Shown here: piece after piece, positions 14,585 through 20,166 of the stretch
Numbering within the stretch: the stretch's first letter is position 1
Layout of the letters: each line of letters begins with the position of its first letter
Program-made: the position numbers and the translations under genes
Assembly (NCBI GenBank): GCA_937959285.1
Contig: CALGAR010000139.1
Coordinates: 1-20,166, forward strand
Length of the DNA: 20,166 nt
Direction: 5' to 3'
Source: an uncultured Bryobacterales bacterium
GTDB taxonomy: Bacteria; Acidobacteriota; Terriglobia; Bryobacterales; Bryobacteraceae
The notes under the pieces: model-generated
What the model saw: the letters and a program-made list of their open reading frames with translations, nothing else
What the model was told of the DNA's origin: nothing
The model's database searches: none

Positions 14585-17500
14585 ATGTATCGCCGTCCTG
14601 CTCTCTTCCTGCTTACCGCCCTGCTCTCTCCCTTAGCGGCAGCCGAGCTTCAGTTCAATCGCGACATTCGTCCCATCCTTTCCGATAAGTGCTATCACTG
14701 CCACGGCACGGATGCGGCTGCGAAGAAAATTCCGTTGCGGCTTGATTCTGAAGAGGCGGCGAAGGCGAATCTCGGCGGAGGACGGCGAGCCCTGGTTCCT
14801 GGAGATCCTGAAGCAAGCGAACTGATTCGGCGGATTACGTCGACCAATAAGGCCCGGAAGATGCCGCCTGCGTGGTCGGGGTTGAGCCTGACCGAGAAGG
14901 AAATCGCGGCTCTTCGTGACTGGGTGGCTCAGGGAGCGAAATGGCAAAAGCATTGGGCTTTCCTTCCACCCGTTCGGCCTGATCCGCCCTCGGTGAAAAG
15001 CTCGAATCTGGTTCGCAATCCCATCGACAACTTCGTTCTTGCAAGATTGGAGCGCGAGGGATTGTCATTCTCGCCCGAAGCTCCAAAGGAGACGTTGCTC
15101 CGCCGCGTCACACTCGATCTGACCGGCCTTCCCCCAACGCTGGCAGAACTTGACGCCTTCCTCAAGGACAGCTCCCCCGATGCGTACGAAAAAGTCGTTG
15201 ACCGGCTGCTCGCTTCCCCGCGCTATGCCGAGCGAATGGCTGCACGATGGCTTGACGCGGCCCGTTATGCCGACACCAACGGCTATCAGTTCGACGGAGA
15301 GCGTCAGATGTGGCGGTGGCGCGATTGGGTGATCGAGTCGTTTCACCGCAACCAGCCATTCAACGAGTTTGTGATCGAGCAAATCGCCGGTGATCTTTTA
15401 CCCAACGCAACTCTCGATCAGAAGATCGCCACCGGCTTCAATCGCAACCACCGCATCAATACCGAGGACGGTATCGTGCCGGAAGAGTACGCGGTGGAGT
15501 ATGTCGTGGACCGTGTGGAAACGATGGGCTCCGTTTTCCTCGGGCTCACGATCGGATGCGCCCGCTGCCACAACCATAAGTACGATCCCATCACCCAGAA
15601 AGAGTTCTACCAGCTTTACGCCTACTTCAATAACATCCCGGAATTCGGACGGGGCATGAAGTACGGCAACTCGCCTCCTGTGATTCCGGCGCCTATGCGC
15701 GAGCAGCAGATGGAGATGGTGCGGATCGAGGCGGAAATGCGGAAGGCGGAGGGCTTCCTTAAAGAGAGAGAGGCGGCCATTGCTCGCGGGCAGCGCAAAT
15801 GGGAACGGACGCTTGCCTCCGCTGATCCCCGGTATTGGCGCCCGCGTGATTCCTTCGCGTGGACTGCGAAGGCGGCCGATGGCGTCGTACCGGATGTGGC
15901 GGGACGCGTCGGCCAGGCGAAGGAATTCGATGGCAAAGCCTACCTCGATGCGGGGCGTGATCTTTCACTCGATATCGACGATCGCTTCACAGTGTCCCTG
16001 TGGGTGAAGCCGCGGGCCGGAGATGGCAGCCTCGTGAGCAGGATGCAGGACCGCGACAAGGGCAAAGGGTTCGGGGTTCACCTTCGGGACAGCCGGGTTC
16101 ACGTCAATCTCACAAGCAACTGGAATGATGACGCGATTCGCATCGAGACCGAACAGAAGCTCGAATTAGATCGCTGGTATCACCTGACGGTGACCTATGA
16201 CGGTTCCGTCGCCGCACGCGGTGTCCAAGTCTATATCGACGGAAAACAGGCGCCTGTCAAAGTTCTGCTCGACTCGCTCTACCGGCCTTTCCGCAATGCC
16301 GGCCGCGCCTTCACCGAACCGCTTCGCATTGGTGCAGGTTGGGGCCCGCAGCTCCGGTTTCGCGGTTTGATCGACGATCTCCGCCTGTGGCATCGAGTGC
16401 TGAAGGCGGATGAGATTGAAGCTGTTGCTCTAGGCGTTTCCATCAACGAGATTGCACGGAAACCGCTCGCGGCGCGCACTGCCGCAGAAAGCAACGCGAT
16501 CCGCTGGCACTACCTGGATACCGTTTCGGGCCCGCAACTAAGGGGAGCGTGGGAACGGATCCTGGCGCTTGCCGACGAGAAGGATCAGCTGGAGCGAAAG
16601 TTTCCGACCGTGATGGTGATGGAGGAGAACGCAACGCCGCGGCGGACGTTCCTGTTGAAGCGCGGAGTGTATGATCAGCCCGGCGAGGAAGTCCAGCGGA
16701 GCGTACCTGCCTTTCTGCCCCCTCTGCCGCCGGGCGCGGAGAACAACCGCCTTGGATTCGCGAAGTGGCTTGTTGACCCCGGGAATCCTCTGCTGGCTCG
16801 CGTGACGGTGAACCGTTTCTGGCAGATGTACTTCGGTACAGGACTGGTGAAGACGGTCGAAGATTTTGGGTTGCAGGGAGAATGGCCCTCGCATCCGGAA
16901 CTGCTGGACTGGCTGGCGACAGAGTTCATCCGGTCGGGCTGGAACGTGAAGGCGATGCAGAAGTTGATCGTAACGAGCGCGACGTACCGGCAATCGTCGA
17001 AGGCTTCGCAGGAACTGCTGCAGCGGGATCCCGAGAACCGCCTGCTCGCTCGCGGCCCGCGGTTTCGTCTGCCTGCTGAGATGGTAAGGGATCAGGCTCT
17101 GGCAGTCGCAGGTCTTCTGAAGCACAGGTTTGGCGGTCCTTCCGTAAAGCCGTACCAGCCGGAGGGTCTGTGGAATGAGCTCTCCATGCAGGATATGGAG
17201 TACGTTCAGAGCCGAGGTGACGACCTGTATCGCCGCAGCCTCTACACGTTCTGGAAGCGCACCATCGCTCCGCCGTTGATGGTGAACTTTGATGCGGCGA
17301 ATCGCGAAACTTGTGTTGTTCGGGAGTCGAGGACGAATACTCCGCTGCAGGCGCTGAACCTGATGAACGACGTGACGTTCCTTGAAGCAGGGCGAATGCT
17401 CGGTCAGCGGATGATGCAGGAAGGGGGGCAGACACCCGAGTCGCGACTCCGTCACGGCTTCCGGCTGGTCACGTCGAGAGTTCCTTCGAGTTCGGAGTTG

Positions 17501-17683
17501 CAGGTTCTCCGGGACAGCTTGAACTATCACCGTGACTATTTCGCGGACGAGGCAAAGGCGGCAGAGTATCTCAGCTTAGGCGAGACGAAGCCGGATCCCG
17601 CGCTGAACAAAAGGGAACTGGCCGCCTACGCCGCTGTGGGTAGTCTGCTTTTGAATCTGGATGAAGCGGTGACGAAGGAGTGA
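14585..17683 (+). CDS. PSD1 protein: cytochrome-type heme motif, DUF1549, LamG and DUF1553
   Basis: A complete 1032-residue exported protein. Residues 1-20 are a signal peptide (MYRRPALFLLTALLSPLAAA). A Planctomycete-type cytochrome c domain follows, with RDIRPILSDKCYHCHG giving the heme motif C36-x2-C39-H40. DUF1549 begins near residue 144 (NPIDNFVLARLEREGL, then TLLRRVTLDLTGLPPTLAEL) and includes YADTNGYQFDGER and IGCARCHNHKYDPI. A LamG/concanavalin-like domain spans about 423-618, marked by DDRFTVSLWVKPRAGDGSL, RWYHLTVTYDGS, VQVYIDGKQAPV and LIDDLRLWHRVL. DUF1553 covers about 717-1010 (NRFWQMYFGTGLVKTVEDFG, LMNDVTFLEAGRML). The LamG domain can bind sugars. The role of the family is not established. 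The DUF1501 gene begins four bases after the stop. Confidence 0.93.
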   Translation: MYRRPALFLLTALLSPLAAAELQFNRDIRPILSDKCYHCHGTDAAAKKIPLRLDSEEAAKANLGGGRRALVPGDPEASELIRRITSTNKARKMPPAWSGLSLTEKEIAALRDWVAQGAKWQKHWAFLPPVRPDPPSVKSSNLVRNPIDNFVLARLEREGLSFSPEAPKETLLRRVTLDLTGLPPTLAELDAFLKDSSPDAYEKVVDRLLASPRYAERMAARWLDAARYADTNGYQFDGERQMWRWRDWVIESFHRNQPFNEFVIEQIAGDLLPNATLDQKIATGFNRNHRINTEDGIVPEEYAVEYVVDRVETMGSVFLGLTIGCARCHNHKYDPITQKEFYQLYAYFNNIPEFGRGMKYGNSPPVIPAPMREQQMEMVRIEAEMRKAEGFLKEREAAIARGQRKWERTLASADPRYWRPRDSFAWTAKAADGVVPDVAGRVGQAKEFDGKAYLDAGRDLSLDIDDRFTVSLWVKPRAGDGSLVSRMQDRDKGKGFGVHLRDSRVHVNLTSNWNDDAIRIETEQKLELDRWYHLTVTYDGSVAARGVQVYIDGKQAPVKVLLDSLYRPFRNAGRAFTEPLRIGAGWGPQLRFRGLIDDLRLWHRVLKADEIEAVALGVSINEIARKPLAARTAAESNAIRWHYLDTVSGPQLRGAWERILALADEKDQLERKFPTVMVMEENATPRRTFLLKRGVYDQPGEEVQRSVPAFLPPLPPGAENNRLGFAKWLVDPGNPLLARVTVNRFWQMYFGTGLVKTVEDFGLQGEWPSHPELLDWLATEFIRSGWNVKAMQKLIVTSATYRQSSKASQELLQRDPENRLLARGPRFRLPAEMVRDQALAVAGLLKHRFGGPSVKPYQPEGLWNELSMQDMEYVQSRGDDLYRRSLYTFWKRTIAPPLMVNFDAANRETCVVRESRTNTPLQALNLMNDVTFLEAGRMLGQRMMQEGGQTPESRLRHGFRLVTSRVPSSSELQVLRDSLNYHRDYFADEAKAAEYLSLGETKPDPALNKRELAAYAAVGSLLLNLDEAVTKE

Positions 17684-17687
17684 TCGG

Positions 17688-19118
17688 ATGACGGATGATT
17701 TGCGGCTTGCGATGACTCGGCGGCACTTTTTCAGCCGCACGGCTGCGCTCGGTGTCGGCACGGCTGCGCTGGCATCGCTTTTGGCGGAGGAGGGGCGCGC
17801 CGAAGGGGGATTGGAAGGTCTGCCGCACTTCAAGCCCAAGGCGAAGCGGGTCATCTATCTGTTCCAGCACGGAGCGCCGTCACAGCTCGATCTCTTCGAC
17901 TATAAGCCGGAACTCGCAAAGCGCCGGGGCGAGAACCTGCCTGATTCCGTCCGGCGCGGCCAGCGTCTGACGGGGATGACGGCTTACCAGGCTAGCTTCC
18001 CGACCGCGCCTTCCATCTTCAAGTTCGTGCAGCACGGCAACAGCGGAATGTGGATGAGCGAGCTGCTCCCGTATACGTCGAAGGTGGCCGACGAGCTCTG
18101 CCTCATCCGCTCAATGCACACGGAGGCGATCAATCACGACCCGGCCGTCACCTTCTTTCAAACGGGATTCCAGCTTGCCGGACGCCCGAGCATCGGCGCA
18201 TGGATCTCCTACGGCTTGGGAAGTGAGAACAAGGATTTGCCGGCCTTTGTCGTGCTGGTATCGCAGGGCGTGGGAGGCTCCCAGGCGCTGGCAGACCGCT
18301 GCTGGGGGAGCGGCTTCCTGCCAACGAAACATCAGGGTGTGAAGTTCCGCTCAGGAGCCGACCCCGTTCTGTACCTGAATGATCCTCCGGGCTATTCCAG
18401 CGAGGCGCGCCGCCGTTTCCTTTCTGATCTGGCGAAGTTGAACGAGCAGCGGCTGGAGGAGGTGCAGGATCCGGAAATCGCAACCCGGATCGCGCAGTAT
18501 GAGATGGCGTTCCGGATGCAGTCCTCGGTCCCGGAGCTGACGGATCTGTCAACGGAGCCCGAGTCGACGTTTGAGCTATACGGTCCGGACTCGCGCAAGC
18601 CGGGGACGTACGCGGCCAACTGCATTCTGGCTCGACGGCTGGCGGAGCGGGGTGTCCGCTTCATCCAGTTGTTCCACCGCGGCTGGGATCAGCACGGCAA
18701 CCTGCCGAAGGAGATTCGCGGCCAATGCCAGCAGACCGACCAGGCGACTGCGGCGCTCATCCTTGATCTGAAGCAGCGCGGCCTGCTGGAAGATACGCTG
18801 GTTGTCTGGGGCGGGGAATTCGGGCGTACGGTCTATTCCCAGGGAACGTTAACGGAGACAAATTACGGCCGCGACCATCATCCGCGCTGTTTTTGTCTCT
18901 GGCTGGCCGGAGGAGGAGTCAAGGGAGGTCTCACCTACGGGGCAACGGACGACTTCAGCTACAACATCGTCGAGAACCCGGTCGACGTGCACGATCTGCA
19001 CGCTACGATCCTTCATCAACTCGGCATCGATCACACGAAATTGACGTACAAGTTCCAGGGGCGGCATTTCCGTTTGACCGATGTGGGCGGCAAGGTGATT
19101 CGGCCGATCCTCGCCTGA
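17688..19118 (+). CDS. DUF1501 family protein, Tat-exported (second copy)
   Basis: A 476-residue DUF1501 protein. The twin-arginine signal TRRHFFSRTAALGVG (R11-R12) is followed by a hydrophobic stretch. Family motifs include RVIYLFQHGAPSQLDLFDYK, LIRSMHTEAINHDPA, LFHRGWDQHGN, WGGEFGRTVYSQG, YGRDHHPRCFCLWLAGGG and VDVHDLHATILHQLGIDH. These His/Asp residues resemble the metal-binding set of the alkaline-phosphatase fold. AAGGAG seven bases upstream supports ATG at 17688. A later ATG at 17712 also leaves the Tat motif intact but lacks the ribosome site. It is co-transcribed with the PSD1 gene, four bases upstream. It is only a distant relative of the first DUF1501 protein in this window, so the two pairs are not a recent duplication. 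Confidence 0.92.
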   Translation: MTDDLRLAMTRRHFFSRTAALGVGTAALASLLAEEGRAEGGLEGLPHFKPKAKRVIYLFQHGAPSQLDLFDYKPELAKRRGENLPDSVRRGQRLTGMTAYQASFPTAPSIFKFVQHGNSGMWMSELLPYTSKVADELCLIRSMHTEAINHDPAVTFFQTGFQLAGRPSIGAWISYGLGSENKDLPAFVVLVSQGVGGSQALADRCWGSGFLPTKHQGVKFRSGADPVLYLNDPPGYSSEARRRFLSDLAKLNEQRLEEVQDPEIATRIAQYEMAFRMQSSVPELTDLSTEPESTFELYGPDSRKPGTYAANCILARRLAERGVRFIQLFHRGWDQHGNLPKEIRGQCQQTDQATAALILDLKQRGLLEDTLVVWGGEFGRTVYSQGTLTETNYGRDHHPRCFCLWLAGGGVKGGLTYGATDDFSYNIVENPVDVHDLHATILHQLGIDHTKLTYKFQGRHFRLTDVGGKVIRPILA

Positions 19119-19149
19119 GACGATTTTCTGGTTGTGCCTGTCGCCGTGC

Positions 19150-19155
19150 TATACT
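19150..19155 (+). promoter_or_regulatory. Putative -10 box for tRNA-Ala
   Basis: TATACT lies about 20 bases before the tRNA. The best -35 region at normal spacing is a poor match (TCTGGT at 19127-19132); TTGTGC at 19132 would give only a 12-base spacer. The -10 alone is a good match. Confidence 0.45.
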
Positions 19156-19174
19156 TGTGTCTGTCAACCGGATC

Positions 19175-19250
19175 GGGCCTGTGGCGCAGTTGGGAGCGCG
19201 CTTCCATGGCATGGAAGAGGTCGAGGGTTCGAATCCCTCCAGGTCCACCA
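19175..19250 (+). tRNA. tRNA-Ala (anticodon GGC) with encoded CCA
   Basis: All four arms fold. The acceptor stem pairs GGGCCTG with CAGGTCC and has a G3-U70 wobble, the main alanine identity element. The D stem is GCGC/GCGC with an AGTTGGGA loop. The anticodon stem is CTTCC/GGAAG with loop ATGGCAT, giving anticodon GGC, which reads GCC and GCU. The T arm is GAGGG-TTCGAAT-CCCTC. The 3' end is A followed by genomically encoded CCA. Total length is 76 bases. Its 3' end is the usual kind of target for integrase-borne islands, and atypical DNA follows. Confidence 0.98.
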
Positions 19251-19288
19251 AACCTTTCAAACACTTACCCACTCTCCTCGATCCACAG

Positions 19289-19316
19289 TCCACGCGTGGA
19301 GTCCATTTGGAGTCCA
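19289..19316. repeat. Palindrome and paired TGGAGTCCA repeats after the tRNA, possible attachment-site arms
   Basis: TCCACGCGTGGA at 19289-19300 is a perfect 12-base palindrome. TGGAGTCCA occurs at 19297-19305 and again at 19308-19316, one helical turn (11 bases) apart. Short repeated boxes just beyond a tRNA 3' end resemble integrase arm-binding sites. No integrase gene is visible in the window, so this is a candidate only. The stretch 19251-19392 otherwise holds no convincing gene. Confidence 0.4.
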
Positions 19317-19392
19317 AAACCCATGGGCAAGTTGGGCAACGTTGATGCAGCGTATCGAAGCAGAACTGCCTCGGCACACGAAGTGAGTGGGC

Positions 19393-20166
19393 TCAGTTTG
19401 AGCCAGCATCTTTGATGAAATAGTTTAACGTTCCGCAGCGCGGGCAGGTATACAGGGAGGGAAGGATCCGTCGGTTTCTGACCCTCCCTGTCGTCGCTAG
19501 TGTTTTGGAGTCGTGCGCCGAGCCACAGCGGACACACACGTTGATCCAACTGCGAAGATTGAGTTCAGGTGGCACCCTACCGAAGTAGAATGCCCAACCG
19601 TATACCGCTGATCTGAAGCCGAAATATTGGTCGGCTCGCCGCAGGATCCAATTGAGGATTCGCAGTAAGTGTTCATTTCCGTTTCCCAAAAGTATCAGTT
19701 TTCCAGGCGCTCTGGTCGTACGATTCGCCTGGTTCAGGAAAGATAGCGAACTAAACAAGATCCGCGTACCGACATGAGCCAGGCCTGTAGCTTGTGTTAC
19801 GAGTTGCGCAACGGCAGCTGGGTCGGTGAAAAGGTTCACGTGTCCCCCTCCCCTCGCCAGCCAACGGTACAGACGATCAGTGAGAGTTGACGCGTCCGGA
19901 ATCGCGATGTAGAGAAAACCGTCCGGATTAATAACTCGGCCAATCTCTGTCAAGCACAACCGAGGATTGTCGAAATGTTCCAGGCTGTGATTCAAAATGA
20001 CGGCGTCGAACGAGGCACAGGCGAACGGAAGGGCGGCGGCGGAGCACTGGACAAAGGCGCTTGGCGGCGCTTTCGGGACAGATATGTCAGCCCTCACTAC
20101 TAAGGCTTGTAGCCCAGCAGCGTCAAAACTGCCAGAGCCGCTACCGAGATCGAGGACTTTGGCCCC
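19393..20166 (-). CDS. Class I SAM-dependent methyltransferase with C-terminal zinc ribbon, 5' end missing
   Basis: The frame is open to the window edge, so the gene is cut at its 5' end. A GTG at 20097 is internal, because SAM motif I (VLDLGSGSGSF, 20125-20157) is encoded upstream of it. After it come AALPFACASFDAVILNHSLEH, with the acidic/hydrophobic strand typical of type 11 methyltransferases, and INPDGFLYIAIPDA. The C-terminus (19396-19536) has two CxxC pairs, CVRC and CPRC, about 26 residues apart, which suggests a zinc ribbon. Such proteins often occur in polysaccharide or secondary-metabolite clusters, but the substrate cannot be told. Hand counts over 19561-19740 give 92 of 180 G+C (51%), against 119 of 180 (66%) over 18601-18780, so it may be acquired DNA. 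Confidence 0.85.
   Translation of the reverse strand, partial: GAKVLDLGSGSGSFDAAGLQALVVRADISVPKAPPSAFVQCSAAALPFACASFDAVILNHSLEHFDNPRLCLTEIGRVINPDGFLYIAIPDASTLTDRLYRWLARGGGHVNLFTDPAAVAQLVTQATGLAHVGTRILFSSLSFLNQANRTTRAPGKLILLGNGNEHLLRILNWILRRADQYFGFRSAVYGWAFYFGRVPPELNLRSWINVCVRCGSAHDSKTLATTGRVRNRRILPSLYTCPRCGTLNYFIKDAGSN

Noticed and set aside
16538..17530. Minus-strand open frame of 330 codons
   Set aside because: It is opposite the DUF1553 part of the PSD1 gene and has no family features.
19003..19377. Minus-strand frame encoding LEGFEPSTSSMPWKRAP
   Set aside because: This is the familiar false protein made by translating the antisense of a tRNA gene; the real feature is tRNA-Ala.
19132..19415. 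Plus-strand frames across the tRNA and the repeats
   Set aside because: They run through the tRNA and have no domain or ribosome site. I considered an integrase remnant but could not recognise any recombinase motif.
20097..20166. GTG at 20097 as the true methyltransferase start
   Set aside because: SAM motif I is encoded in frame between 20097 and the window edge, so the real start is outside.
1..20166. CRISPR array, rRNA genes or a complete insertion sequence
   Set aside because: No regularly spaced repeats, no rRNA-like stretches and no transposase motifs were seen on either strand.

Overview
The window looks like chromosomal DNA of an Acidobacteriota member, most likely of the Bryobacter/Solibacter type. 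This is inference. The support is a GC-rich sequence, two Planctomycete-type cytochrome/DUF1549/DUF1553 (PSD1) plus DUF1501 gene pairs, an ECF sigma/anti-sigma operon with a lineage-type secreted partner, and a small HU-like gene joined to an HU-like/TIR fusion gene. Planctomycetes and Verrucomicrobia also carry PSD1/DUF1501 pairs, so the phylum is not proven.

Left part (1-4311): the 3' end of a PSD1 gene carrying an NPCBM-like carbohydrate-binding insert, then its Tat-exported DUF1501 partner. A small four-helix membrane protein on the minus strand converges on them. Divergent from it is a CapA-type metallophosphatase-fold protein. Next (4312-5107) come two overlapping genes, a 72-residue HU-like protein and an HU-like/TIR protein. 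They are the most unusual element in the window.

Centre (5110-11934): a secreted TPR protein and uvrC are divergent, only 35 bp apart. uvrC overlaps the 3' end of a minus-strand pair of metallophosphoesterases (one membrane-anchored, one soluble). A tightly coupled minus-strand operon follows: thiolase, a stand-alone DUF35-type OB-fold protein and a class I aminotransferase, joined by ATGA overlaps.

Right part (12157-19118): an operon of ECF sigma factor, zinc-type membrane anti-sigma factor and a secreted protein with two similar beta-rich halves, all overlapping. Then comes a complete second PSD1 gene (heme motif, DUF1549, LamG, DUF1553) with its DUF1501 partner, again Tat-exported. The two PSD1/DUF1501 pairs probably work outside the cytoplasm on a shared kind of substrate. 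The glycan-binding inserts hint at polysaccharide, but no reaction can be assigned.

Right end (19175-20166): a tRNA-Ala(GGC) with encoded CCA. It is followed by short TGGAGTCCA repeats and a palindrome, then by a markedly less GC-rich methyltransferase gene (about 51% GC in the 180 bases counted by hand, against 66% in 180 bases of the preceding gene) that runs off the window. This looks like the edge of a tRNA-associated genomic island.

No CRISPR array, rRNA, complete insertion sequence or strong intrinsic terminator was seen.
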